A stretch of 64,000 bases of DNA from Apoderus coryli (Eukaryota; Arthropoda; Insecta; Coleoptera; Attelabidae): assembly GCA_911728435.2 (NCBI GenBank), contig OU452203.1:17133651-17197650 (forward strand). The letters run 5' to 3'. Positions within the stretch are counted from its first letter, which is position 1; each line of letters begins with the position of its first letter. The translations under genes and the position numbers were made by a program. The notes beneath the pieces were generated by a model that saw nothing but the letters and a program-made list of their open reading frames with translations, searched no databases and was not told the origin of the DNA. This document shows positions 26,019 through 39,330 of the stretch, in pieces.

Positions 26019-27556
26019 TGAACAGAGTTTCAAATTCAAGCGGAGATCAAAGTGTTTCGAAAATTAAACACTACCTAAACACATACTGTTCGTTAGATTC
26101 TTCTTGAAACTTTTTATTTCTCTGAGAATTGTTTAGTTTTGTTCAATCAAAAACAAACTAATCCATGTTTAATGTAGGAATGTGTTTTCTGTAATTTACA
26201 ATAAACAAGTTTGAATGACTTCGAAGATTTGTTCTATGAAGAGGTTTTAAAATCTAAATTAGACAAAAATAGGAAACATCTACGTATTTATCGTAATCAG
26301 TAACATTTTACTAATGTAAAATGTGTATATTTTCAAGTGAAAGGAGCTTTTTAAAATTCTCAATCTCTATCAAACATACATTATATTATTATTATTTTAA
26401 AAACTGGACTGTTTATAGTAGTAAAGAATAATAGTAAACTGATGTATAAATAGTAAAATAGTAGTATTAAAATTTTTATGATAAATAAGCACCTTACATA
26501 CCAATAGAAGAAATAGCTTTTCACAAAAAGCTTCTAAAACCCATTTACACAGGTAGGTATTTATAAAAAGTTACTTATTGTTGCAAATTAAATATCCACA
26601 ACAATCACAGTATTTTCACACTTATAACAAGTTACTAAAAATTATTACACATCAAACTAATTCTTAATAACAAATCCCATTTTGTAAACAACAACTATTC
26701 CTATTTTTATGCAACAGACAACTAAGTTTACAAGAAGCACAACGTGATGGTAAAAACTAAAAAAAAACTCTGAACCATTCTGCCGCGGCTGAAGAGTTTA
26801 CTTGTAGACGGTAGCGCCACGCCTTTCCCAATCTACTTGATCGGTGGAAATGGGAACTAACGCTACAATAGTGTTGCTTTTCCATAAAACTAACCCAATA
26901 GAGCTTTGTCTTTGGAAAAATTTCCGCGTTTTGTATTATAATAGTTCGTATGTGTATAATATGTTATACTTCATTTGAATATCTGATGTTATTTTTGGTT
27001 GTAATGAAAAAGTTATTTTATCGATTAAGGGTGGAAATTAGAAAAGAAAATACAATTATTATAATTCTAGTTGTGATAAAGAAATTATAAAATAATAAAA
27101 TGCTTTAGTTTGATATGGATATTTTTGCATTTTTAGCTCTTGATTACGATGTTATCCAAATCTATATTTTCTTTTTCGACTTAATTTTATTCAGTTCTTA
27201 TCATTTTTGACCTTTCGGTTTGTTGCCAACAGAATAAATAAAAAATGTACCGGTTATAAAACAGAGTCATTAAAATTCAAAATTAGGATAGTTAAGGCAG
27301 TTAAAAAGTTGATTGTTGTGATGAAACAGGGATGACCAAAGTTAGTAGGTACTTACAAAATTACAGCCCCTATTCGTATTATTACTGAAATATGGAAAAA
27401 ATATAGGGAACATAATATTTATGATCCTCTATGACATCTTTAGTCGTTAAAATTTTTAGTGGATACGACAGTAGTTTAATTCCTCAAATAATCAAGAATC
27501 CACAGTAATATGGACAACTTCAGAAAGATTAGATTATTACCGGAAGCTATCCATAT

Positions 27557-27608
27557 ATTTTTATATTGTAAAATAAATATTTTTATATTGTAAAATAAAT
27601 ATTTTTAT
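27557..27608. repeat. 22-bp tandem repeat, about 2.4 copies
   Basis: The unit begins ATTTTTATATTGTAAAATAA. Two exact 22-bp copies occupy 27557-27600, followed by an 8-nt partial copy. It is a small AT-rich minisatellite. Confidence 0.85.
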
Positions 27609-30540
27609 TTTATATCATTATTTAAATTGATTTTACAATTAAACCAAATTTTAAGCAATGATGTTAAGAAATGAACAAGTACTGATTACCATATTATGCA
27701 AAACTAGTTATTATGTCTTGTGCTGTGAATACATATGTATAGGGCATTCAACCCCTTTTTGTAACTTCCGGGTTACCGGACTGTAAATATTATGTAAGTA
27801 GAATACAATACGAAGTCTTTGCTCCTGTTCCTTGAAAAATAATGTTTAATCTTAGAATGATGCCATAAAATTGATAACAAATTATATTTTTTATTATGCA
27901 TTTTCAACTGCTAAATTTATTATTTTTTCCAATTAGGACTTTTAGTAAACATAAAATACATAAAGAAACCAGCAGAACCAAAAGAAACATGAAGGTTGAG
28001 AAAAACGAATTTGAAGAATAAAAAAAAAGTAACTCAAAATACTTGCATACATTATATATTTTTCTTAGGATAGGAATGGATGATTTTGAAATTTATGTTA
28101 ATTATTTATCACAAGACAAAGTGCGTAAATACATTACTTTTTAATTATATAAATACATAAATTGATAGACATGAGATGAATAATTAATTAAGATAAGTAA
28201 ATTGTATGGTAAATTAGATATGTTTGTATGGATTGTTCATAAGAAGTATTGCTCAGTAAGTGAAGTACTACTCTGTACAGATAGTGTCTTTTTAAATAAA
28301 TAAAATAAATAAATATTATTTTAACAAATATCTCAGATACTTATATAAAATACAAGTTAGCCAAATTTCTATATTGCCTGTTTGATATAATGAAAATCTG
28401 AGTCACAGTGAACTTCATTAAAATATAGATAGGAATATTTGTTAATTAAAGTATATCCCTAAAAAAAGGTATGTTATACCTACTTCAAAACTGCATAATT
28501 TAAAATGTATAATCTATCAAGTGATTAATTACCGTTCTATAATAAATTCTTTAGAACTGTATTTTCGAGTATAAAATTGAGTCTTTTCAGTAAAATTGTG
28601 TAGGAACGATAATAAAAAGCTGTTGTATTGCAAAATTTGTTTTTTGTATAAAAGTAATATATACACATGTGGTTTTGAATGTTTAGTTCACACGCGTAAT
28701 AAATGATGTTTTAAAATTCCAAATCCCGGTGTAAAAACGGCGATATTACCAATTATTTGTAATTCCAAATAAAGTTTGATGTGTTTCTTAGAATAACAGT
28801 CGCACAAAACATTAAATTAAACTATAATTTGTGAATTTAGTTTAGTTAGATGCGGTTTTAAAGAAAAAAAAAATTATAATTATTATCTATACATATTAGC
28901 AAATTGATTTAACGATTTTCTATGCACTTATGCTTACTAGTTACTTAAATAAAAATATAATTAACGAGCAATACTAGCGTTACTAATTAATATTTTAAAA
29001 GTAATTATAAATTATCTAAGTATTATTAGAGAAACTTATTTATGAACACAAAAAAAAATTGAATTAGACGCTATGGTTATTACAAAATTGTAGTTGAAGA
29101 ATATAAAAATCCGGTAGAACCGATAATTTGTTTAATTATTTCGACGGTATTTTGAAACAATATTGTAATTAAAAAAAATGAAATCGTGTTTAAAAATTAT
29201 ATGACTATTTCTTCTATTCGTAGTAACCTAAATAATACTGACCTCAAAAAAAAAATGCAATTAATCCAAAGACATTTTTTACCAAAACAAGAATTAGACA
29301 TGGTAATAAATATAAATTTGTGTTTATTACTTTTTAAAAAAGTAATCCATACTTATTTAATTGTAGGGTGTAAAACTAAATGCAATAAAACCAAATTGTA
29401 TAATTTGGTGCATCAAATTTTTTTGTTGGTATAAAAATATATATTTAAATTGCTCAAATCAGAGCTGGAAGTCTCCTTATGGGATACATTAAAGATTTTA
29501 CACAATTTTGGAGTAGGTACTGTCTTTAGGGTCGCAAAAAATATATACTTTTTCATTAAAAGTCCGGGCAAGGTCAAACAAGAATATTAATTTATTTTTA
29601 GGTAGATTTTCATAAAAATCTACGTATTCAGAAGAACGGCAAATTAAAAATTTCGTAAAAATTTGCATTAGGAACTCCAATCATGACCCGTAATGACCTC
29701 AGTTCAAAATTTTATATCTATGCATATGTGGTATATAACGAAATTTTGTCGAACGTTCTAGGTCGCATTTCCTAACAATTCAAAACGAACTCGGTGCAAA
29801 AATGCGCCAGCCTAATGTCTCTGTCGAGTTCGTCGGTAAGCAAAATCAGACAATTAGTTTTAAAATAGCGCCATGCCAAAATCTGTACAAATTCATAACA
29901 GTTATATTTTTCATGTCCTATGATCCATCAAAAAATAGCGAGTTTTATTTGAAACATTTTTTTATAGCTTAAAGCAATAAAAATCAAAACTTTTAATTTA
30001 AAACACGGCTAAATTCCCAAAACCACAGTAGATTATGCTACAAGTTGTCGATTCCATAACAAGATTACACTACTGCCAAGTTTGACCACTTTGTCAAAGT
30101 GTCTTTTAAAATAGTAGCGGCACAATGTAAGCATTTCACAATGTTCTTATGATTTAACAAAACAGATAGTTTGAAATCGAAAATAATTACCTTTTGGACA
30201 GGTTACCATCGGTCTCTGTTTGAGTATCCCCCATATTTTCTCAGCAATCAAGATCATGGAACCCACCACCACATTGAAAATGCTACTGATCCCATGGAAA
30301 AAGTGTTACCGCTTATCCGAGATTTTTTTGCTCACGGGTGAAGTTGACCCTCGCAAGCCAGAAGCGAAAAAGAGTCATCACATTGCTCTTTCAAAAAGCT
30401 CTTATACAAACGAATGCCATAGCCAGACCGATTTTTTGCCGACAGAGGCGAATAAACGAGAATAAAATGTGTATCTATATAACCCTTAAATTGTTTAAGT
30501 TTAACTACTGTGTGTGACCTCTAAGTGTTTTCAAATTGGA

Positions 30541-31034
30541 GTTGGTTGGTTTTAGGTCAATTACAGAAACAAAGTAACTGCTCTGGCGACGTTTCGACTT
30601 TTATTAAATCATCCTCAGGACACTAGAATGCATCAAAAAAGAAAAACATAAAGGGTTACTTGAAATTTACAATTAATTGTTAAATACATAAATAAAAATA
30701 AAAGAAACCCCCTTTTTGATATCATATGTAAATGTCCTTTATAATTGAGCATATTGACAAAAGAAACAAATTGTTCACGTGAGTATGGAGAACCCGTTGT
30801 AGTATATAGTTTTATCTGTGGTTAAACAAAGAAAAAAGGGAAAAATTACATAACGTCTTGATGTTTTTATTTATTTTTTTTTTTATTTATGTATTTAACT
30901 ATTAATTGTAAATTTCAAGTCACCCTTTATGTTTTTCTTTTTTGTTGCATCTAGTGTCTTGAGGATGACTTAATAAAAGAAACGCGAACAGAGGGGTTAC
31001 TTTGTTTCTGTAATTGACCTAAAACCAACCAACC
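30541..31034. repeat. Long-armed foldback element (about 494 bp)
   Basis: Left arm 30541-30702 and right arm about 30868-31034 are inverted copies of about 165 bp with high identity. They start GTTGGTTGGTTTTAGGTCAA and run through blocks such as GTCCTGAGGATGA and AGTAACCCTTTATG-like sequence to a TAAATACATAAATA inner end. The arms contain the CTGAGGA…GAAACG motif, seen also in other repeats of this window. The unique centre is about 165 bp and has no ORF. Confidence 0.85.
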
Positions 31035-32992
31035 AATAATTTGTTTATAAGTTTTGCTGAAAATTGTATATCTTAAATTAAAATTTCAATGGATGAAATG
31101 AAATAATATATTTATCAAAATGCATTAAGCAGAATTTCATATAAATATCCTCTCCTAGGGTCGGGCCCGTTAATTTACATAATGCATTTTATTAATGGCA
31201 GTCAGATAGTTGGATAAAAACAGATAATTTTTTCCAGATTTTGATATATGGATTGTTATCATGACTGGCATAATAAATATATGCTATATACTCGTTATGT
31301 TGTAGTATAAGGTATTATCAAATAGCTTTGCTTTTTGAAGTGTTGCTCATTGTCTATCGGATACAGTATCTTTCATTCATTTATAAGAGAGAATGTGTAC
31401 GTATGTCAATATTTCGATCAAACTATAATATAGTGGAAATTAAATTTATATAAAAAACAATTTTAATAAGGTCCAATAATAGTAAATTCAACAAGAAGCG
31501 GTTTACATACAGAGTGAAACTATTCTGAGATTTCACATCATCAGTAATAATATGAAAAATAATAATAGAAAATGAAGGCCCAGTAAAATCAGTGTATTGA
31601 AGACAATCCCTGTAGAAAGACTTGTTTAAAGTACGAAACTGTTTTTAATTAACTTTCTTTTTATAAATTAGCTAGATACTAAGTTTCTGGTCTTGACACT
31701 TTTAGCGAAATTTAATTTTTAATACGTATAATGAATGAACAAAAAAAATATTTAAACAGTTTTGTGTGGATTAGCTTGAATATTCTAATGACTAACTAGG
31801 CTTTATTTTTTATTTCTCATAATCTTACTGTCCAGGAGGCTTGAAACATGCTTATTTTAAACGTTACTCCCTTATTTTTAATTTTATTTACTGAACATTG
31901 AATTTAATTAAAATTAGTTTTTGTGGAAATTGATTTTCCTTGATTATCATTTCACTAAAAAAATTGACTTAAATGAGTTAAATACTGTCATTGTGCGACT
32001 TCAGGTTATACCGGAAGTGATGAATTATGTAACTATTATCAGTTAAGATTCTACATAAAAAAAGAAGAAAAATATGATTAACTTATATGACTCTAGGTGA
32101 AGATATTTGAAGTTAAGATAAACTAGTTTGCAGTCTCAAAAAAATCGTAATTTATTAAACCTAGTACGAATTAAGCCCTGTTTATATCAGAAAGCCCGAA
32201 TTTTAAAACGTTATCTGCATATTGTACAGGGTGGTCAAGAAATATGAACTTATTCGAAAGATTTCAAAAATGATTTCATGCTTATCTCAAATGGAATGGA
32301 AGCTATTTATTATGATAAAGATATAATTCGTATTAGGCTTAATAAAATAAACTAGGTACCATCATATTTTTTTCCAAGTACGAACCTGAAAATGTGTTGA
32401 AGAATAAATTGGAAATATTTTCAAAATTTGAAAAAGCTTTTTTCTTGCATTTTTGACATTTAAGTATTTTGCTTTACTAGTTTTTCGATGTATTAATATT
32501 AGGTAAGTTATTTTTAAAATAGGTGTAGTTTTAACATTTTTTATTACTTTATGTTGATAACAGAGAGAGCCACATAACATATTCAGTCAGAAATACTGTG
32601 ATTTAAATGAAGAAAGAAATAAGTCAGGTCGGTACTAAGAAAGAAAGTTATTTTCATATCAAAACGTCGACAGACAAGCATGTCTGACTGATATCTTATT
32701 TTAAAGAGAATGATGAACGCTTAAGAAAAAAAAATGAAAGAATCAGGTCCGTAAAAAAAAAGTTGATGGTAGTTGCTGAAAGACCAAACGTCGGAGGTTA
32801 AATCTAAAGTCAGAATCTTGGTGGAGAAATTTAACCTAAACAACTTTCTAATTTAAACCGTATCCTGGAAATAAATAGATTTAAAACTATTCGACAAAAT
32901 CTAATTAGGCGTTTTTCACAAATCACCATCTCAGAATCTAAGAAGAATTTGACAACATGGTAAACGGACACTGAATAGGGATCAAAAAACGC

Positions 32993-33060
32993 AACTTTTC
33001 TCTAATTTAACCGACCATTGCCAGAGCTGGGATTCGAACCCAGAACCTGTCAATGACGCC
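32993..33060 (-). repeat. tRNA-like B-box sequence, SINE fragment
   Basis: Read on the minus strand, a perfect Pol III B box GGTTCGAATCC (33040-33030) is followed by CAGCTCTGGCAATGG, a tRNA-like 3' half. No convincing A box lies at the proper distance. The downstream flank AACTTTTCTCTAATTTAACC (plus sense) continues into a 23-bp block found again at 51645-51667. Confidence 0.5.
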
Positions 33061-34141
33061 AAAAACCCTTTATCAAATTTATTATATTCTGAGTTATAGG
33101 TTCCAACTAGCTATTTTTTTTCTAAACTTTGTGTAATTCTTAAAGAATATTATGCTTCTGAATTATATTATTAGTAAATCACAAGGAAACTTATGAACTA
33201 CCTATACAAAAGTATAGTAGGTAGGTATAGCACCAATTTATATTACTATTGGACTTTGCATCGTCATCCTCATAATCAAATTATTGTATTACTATATGGT
33301 GAGGCCGTACCCTAATTTTGGCTTCACTTTCTCTATTAAATATACCGCATTATTTGCTGTGTTACACAGGACAGTAATTAACTGGAATTTACGTGTAGAG
33401 GTTTTACCTTCAAAACAGGACGGGATTTAAGGAATAACATACAGCGGCATCACATAATATTTAAGAAAACTTTGTATTTGTATATACTTCGTATGTATTT
33501 AATTTAATATAAATATGTACAATATAATCACATACTTAAACTATGAAATTAATAGTTATTAATCCATACATTTTATTTTATCGCTAGCCTAATATGAAAA
33601 CACATGGTGAATGATGGTCGATCATATGTACATTAGAAGGTTATGAAAAACGCTTTCTTTTTTTATGACCATTGTCGTCAAACTTAGATGTTACTTCAAG
33701 TGGTCTTTATTACATTAGATTCGATCGCGCAAGAAAACCTTGAAACTCAGTTTTACCTTAAGTAATGTATGACACATTATACAAAATTAATGACATTGCC
33801 ATTACGCATAGAAAAGGTTCAAAACGAGCAGACTCGAAAATCTAAGTAACAAAACTTTCAGGGCAAGTTTCGTTATCCATAAACGTCTAAGGTACCATCG
33901 AGTATCAACCACCCTGTGTAATACTAAAACAAAACAGAAAACAACGATAAAGAGGTCCATTTGTATATGACTTAATTAAACTGAAGTTTGCTCAAAAATT
34001 AAAATTCTGTACGCGACTGGCACCAATATGCTACTACATGTAACAAATTGGTGATTATATAATATACGTAGGTTTATGCTTTCGCTAAACTGCACTATAA
34101 AATTATCCTGTACAAATGGCCTTTAAAAAACTTAAAACATT

Positions 34142-37100
34142 TTACAAAGCCATATTTCGACCTTCTATCGATATTTCCACAGCACGTCGGGTCTGTTTTA
34201 GACGTTTACCATCCAAAAAGTTTTTGTAATGCTTTTCAAATCTATTTAGTCCTTTTTTGGTTGACTGAAAATAAAAGTTAACAAATAAATCAATTAATAT
34301 CTAACACAGAAAATAACGTTTGCCACACAACAGATCATTTCTTAGAGTTACTAGACGGATTTCCCGGTACTCCAATCTACCCGTTTATGTCTGGTATTGA
34401 GAGTAAAAAACTGTTACATTATTAGTGCTTCAACACATTGCAGAACTTTGTCGTTATTAAAATTCCACGAAATGTAAATACAAGAGGACGGGACAATAGC
34501 ATTTAAACTGAATGGCTATTCCAATATTCAGTTGATTCAAATGAGGATCATTATCACTGGTTACAATACTCAATAATAACTTCTGACACAAAATTATCAA
34601 TCACAAAATATTATTTTAAAATTGTCATTATTGCGGCAAGAAGTGCACAGAAGAAGACTTCCGACAATGTGTCCAACAATATAAAATTCGCGTATAATCA
34701 ATAGAGGAGGTAACTAAACATGATATATAAATTCAAAATACAAATTTCAACCCTCCCCATAATTATTAGCACTACATAACCTACCTTGCTAATATCAGTT
34801 TCAGATTGCCATTCCGGTCGATTTAAATAGTCTTTATTTGACGGCATCGGTACTCTTGCTCGCGCTACCCAGCCTTTTTCACCAGGCCGAAGAGGTCTGA
34901 AACATACAACAATAATTAATAAATTGTTAGACCGAGTATTAGATATACCCTAACAAAGTTGTTGGTTTAACAAAGTTACTTACTTCCCCTCTGCATTCAG
35001 TGCTTTCGTCAATTCCTTACGCTCTTGGGCCACTTGTTCGTCAGATTTCCGTCGTTTTGGATTCATTTGTTCACGGTCTCTTTGTAGTCGTTCTTCTTTA
35101 CTTAATGCTTAAAATTCAAAATTACAAGTTGTTTATTTTGCAAATTCTATCAAAATTAAAAAAAAAATCATTCTCGTTCTCAAACTCGTGTCGAAAAAAA
35201 AACAAAAATACAATTTTCGAATACAAGACTGACGTGTTGTGCAACAGTTGCATTTTTGTTTTTTGAGTCCCGCTCGGAAGCGGTAACATCAAAACGTTTC
35301 GAAGTATTTTGAACCCCTTGGTTTAGTTCAAACAGTAGTTCCGAGTATCGATTTGCTAGTCTGGACAAGCATTTTGTACGTACCTAACTATAACATCGGT
35401 AAATAAATGATGTTGTTTCGATGCCTAGAAGCTAATGATCAACATTTTAGAAAATTGACAAAAAATAAAATCATTTTAGATTGACTAAATTTTAAAACTC
35501 GATTGAAAATGAAAAAGCAACCAACTTTTTTCAAATAAAATGTATCAAAATTTTAATAAGGGCATTTTTTTAAATTTTTAATCAAACATATCAAATTTGA
35601 GAGGTAAAACAAGTCGCGCAACTACACTGGTATATCTGATTTTTTTGTTTTTAGACAAGCAAAAACTAACTGCGTTCACAATAAGCCCATGAGGCTGCAA
35701 TGGAACCGGGGACTCATGTCGAACGAACCCTTACAAAGAACAAAACTGCGTCATCAAATTTCACTTTTCTCTAATAATAAAAGAAAATCTCATTTGACTT
35801 TTACAGACTTTCTGGCGACATCTATGACTGGGAATTCGATTGTAATTTCGTATGAATTCTGTATCTAATTAAATAATTAACAACATAAATATACCTTTGA
35901 AATCTGTAGATAAATTAAATATCGGCCTCGCCCATTCACTTATCAATCTTCCTGCACGCTCCTTGTTCTCCTTAGTCTCTTTGGGATGTTTATACAAATA
36001 CATCACAGCTTTACCTATACCCGATTGCTTCAGAAGATACTGATCTATACGCGGAAACTGAAACACAAATAACATTTCAGATATTAATTGAAAATCCCAA
36101 ACACAATTATTGTGTCTTTCTTACCTCTGCTAACAATTTCAAAATAGATTCTCTGACCTGAAGAGAAGGCATCGACCTATCCGGCATCGGTGCCAACCAA
36201 TCGGTTAACACACTAAGAACGTTTTGTTCCAAAAACGCCAATTGAAGATCGTGTTTCTTGAGTTGCGACATCACTTTGCCCAACATGCCAATTTTTCGAA
36301 CAGCCGGTTTTTGCATTTGATTGAATCTCCTATCCTCCTACAAAATAATAATTCCGATATTTTAAATTAAATCCCCAGAATATTAAACAAAAAAACCTAC
36401 TTCCGCTGCATTCTTCATGTCTCTTAGCAATTCAGCCATAATATCATCATTATCGTTGATAATGTCAATGTCTTTCCGTTTCCGACGTTTCGACTGTTCC
36501 TCGCGCTTTCGCTGCAGCATCAATTCAAAGTCCGACAAACCAGAATCACCATCTCTCCTAAATAATGAAAAAATATCTTTATTACGTATTCCAACTAAAC
36601 TAAAATAATTTGATTTCATGGGCAACTTGACTCACCTTGTTGGGTCAACTCCATCATCGGAATCATCAGACACATCAGGCAAAGCTTTTTGAGTTGCACT
36701 TGCACCACCTTCCTCAGGATTAATCACAGCATCTCCAGTCTCTCCTCCTACACCTGCCTCAACATTGCCAGCGTCATCAAGCTGCTGTGAGGGTCCTGGT
36801 TCATCATCATCATCTTCACTAGCAACTACACGTTTGATTTTCGGTGCAATAACTTCATCCTCTGAATCGCTATCCAATAAACGTTTCTGGCTTGGACCTA
36901 GATTAAATATAAATGAGTTTATGTTTTTTTTAATAATATCTATGCAACTTACCCGCTTTTTCTGCTGGAGACTTCGAACCAGAACGCGATCTGGACTTCC
37001 TTGAACCAGATCGTGATCGCGATCTTGACTTACGTGATCCAGATCGAGACCTTGATCCAGACTTTCTTGACCCTACCGAACGTGATCTGGACCTTGACCC

Positions 37101-39330
37101 GGACTTTGATCGACGTCGTGAGCCAGATCTCGAACGTGATCTGGATTTCCGCGAACCGGATCTTGATCTGTGAGAACCTGAACGTGATCTACGCGAACCA
37201 GATCGCGATCTTGCTGATCCGGAACGTGATCTTGATTTTCTTGAACCAGACCTTGATCTTCTAGAGCCTGATCTAGATCTTGCAGAACCTGAGCGGGATC
37301 TGCGTGAACCTGACCGAGATCTTCTTGATCCGGAATTAGATCTAGCCGATCCAGATCTAGACCGGGATTTCCTTGAACCAGACCGAGAGTTCCTTGAACC
37401 TGACCTTGATTTTCTTGATCCGGATTTTGATCGTGCTGAACCCGATCTTGACCTTGCTGATCCCGATCTAGATCTTCTGGAACCTGACCGAGATTTTCTT
37501 GAACCTGATCTGGATTTTTTCGAACCAGATCTTGATCTCCTAGAACCTGACCTAGATTTCCTTGAACCCGAACGTGATTGGCGTGAAACCGACCTAGATT
37601 TTCTCGAACCAGACCTTGACTGTCGTGAACCTGATCGGGATTTCCTTGATCCAGATCTGGAGTTTCTTGAACCGGATCGTGATTGTCTAGAACCCGACCG
37701 GGATTTTCTAGAACCAACCTTAGAATGATTTGATCCTGACCTTGAACGCGATTTAGAGTTTCGTTTTGAACCAGATCTTGAACGTGAATCCCTTTTAGAC
37801 CCTGGAATTTTATAAAAGGTTAAGACTAAGCACTGTGTAGATAATACAATTTTCTCACCTGATCTTGACCGACTTCTAGATTTCTGAGCACGATTAGCTG
37901 AATTTGAACGAGACCTAGATCTGGCTGGAACATCGTCAGCTGCTGAGCCGCTACGTGACCTAGATTTTCTAGAGTTATTATCACCATCTGCGGATGATGT
38001 TCTGGAATTCGACTTATTGTTGCGTGAGCCTAACATAAAACATAAATCCCTGTTACTTTAATGAACAAAGAACAACGCTCGTGGCTTATATTCAAATGCT
38101 TTTCAGCGTTAAAAGTGAACGTTTTTCAAAGTTAAACTATTTATTTAAATCGTTAAATCATTTTTTGGTATCAAGATTTGTAACTTTTGTAATAAAAAAC
38201 AAACATTTTCTACAACTCAGAAAGCTGGTCTATTTTATGAACCTCTAAATGGTTTATGCAATTTTTCCTTATACATGATGACTAAGTATATATTGACGTT
38301 ATAGAATTGTAATGTGAAAACAGCCAAAAAATATCATACCTGATCGTGAGCGTGACTTTCTATTTGGACTTGCACGTGTCGAACGCGCTCTCGACCCTGA
38401 TCTTGAACGACTTAAACTTCTAGACCGTGATCTTGATGCTTTCGATCTTTGACTACTCCTAGATCTTGATCTAGACATATTGCTAGCAGGACTTTGGGGT
38501 CGAGAATTGCTTCTAGAACGTCGGCCGTTCAATTTCGCTGAAGAGTGATTGGAATCAGCTGAGGCTGATCTACTGCGTATCGTGTTGCCAGATGTATCCA
38601 ATTCTTTTGAATCGTTTATATCAGAACCACCTTAAAGTTAAGTGAGTAATTTGTATTTAAGTATTTATTTAAAGAAATCATCCCTACAGCCTATAAAAGA
38701 TCAACTTAGCGGGGTGGTATACACCAGAATACAATTGTTTGCCTTACTGTGCTAAACTAACCCAAATAAATATTATAAAATAAGATATTTCTGATGTCGA
38801 ATCGTTAATATGCACAAAGTGAGTCCAACTATTTATATAGGATATCCACCTTTTTAACTATTATCAACAGATCCGACACTGCACTTTATCAAATCAATCC
38901 AGTCAGTATAAAATACATCTGCGATCTGTCCAATTCATACTTTCCAAAACTTCTTGAACAGATGGTAAGTCACATATTAACAAAAGATGCCCATAAAAAA
39001 CTACCTATATTATTTTAGACCTTAGGTACCATTTAATTAACATTCGTGTCCAAAGAGCCAACTTGGCCCTATTGAACAAAAAGTCATTTGGAAATATAGT
39101 TTCTTAATGTTTGCTAGATTTATTGACTATTGAAGATTGAAGTGAAAGTGTATCCTTTGCGGAAGAGTCAAGCTCACACATGGTGCACAATTTTCTGTTT
39201 ATAACAATCTCCTTCTTTATTTAGGGAAATGACTTAAGTATTAGCATTATTTTCTACAGTAAAACGTATTGTATATATAAGTAATGCTGTTGAGAAAATT
39301 TATTAAGTACTTACCAGTTTCGACTTCCAT
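34142..39330 (-). CDS. IWS1: IWS1, transcription elongation factor (Spt6 partner), eleven exons
   Basis: Exons in order: 39330-39315, 38630-38340, 38029-37859, 37801-36953, 36897-36636, 36557-36401, 36337-36125, 36057-35895, 35107-34984, 34896-34785, 34264-34142. All phases agree, giving 826 aa. IWS1 binds Spt6 and elongating RNA polymerase II, linking chromatin and mRNA export. The start is [17 protein letters not shown]. Residues about 20-440 are Arg/Ser/Gly repeats, and about 445-530 are acidic. The conserved core then follows: [56 protein letters not shown] and [15 protein letters not shown], which is the TFIIS N-terminal-like (LW) domain. C-terminal motifs [12 protein letters not shown] and [10 protein letters not shown] are also IWS1-specific. 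The odd part is the repeat region, where vertebrate IWS1 has acidic repeats. The intron at 37802-37858 is only 57 nt and open in frame. Confidence 0.95.
36960..37760 (-). repeat. Coding minisatellite: RS/GS repeat array in IWS1 exon 4
   Basis: Units of about 18-24 nt encode variations on SRSGSRK/R (for example [15 protein letters not shown]), repeated for roughly 270 residues. Codons vary between units (GATCT, GACCT, GAACC on the plus strand), so selection on the peptide rather than recent DNA expansion seems to maintain it. The regular period also leaves a 214-codon frame open in another minus-strand frame (37073-37717), which is a by-product. Confidence 0.9.

Larger units (their letters stand above)
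21129..34141. other. Gene-poor interval between stum and IWS1
   Basis: No host coding exon could be supported here. Besides the transposase, LINE, foldback and SINE remnants listed separately, there is a GC-richer patch at 26775-26890, which might be a distal 5' UTR or promoter of stum. Another at 29740-29840 ends in a good GTAAGC donor on the plus strand but has no partner exon. An 81-codon frame at 30220-30465 (plus) has unusually high GC for the region but no recognisable motif. CAGGGTGGT-type ends facing each other near 32226 and 33915 hint at another old element. Confidence 0.45.

Noticed and set aside
30220..30465. 81-codon GC-richer plus-strand frame
   Set aside because: It starts at a non-ATG codon and has no family resemblance; a decayed repeat is as likely as a gene.
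37073..37717. 214-codon minus-strand frame over the IWS1 repeat exon
   Set aside because: It is out of frame with the IWS1 exon and is kept open only by the repeat period; its composition (Asp/Gln/Pro/Val periodic) is a by-product of the RS codons.
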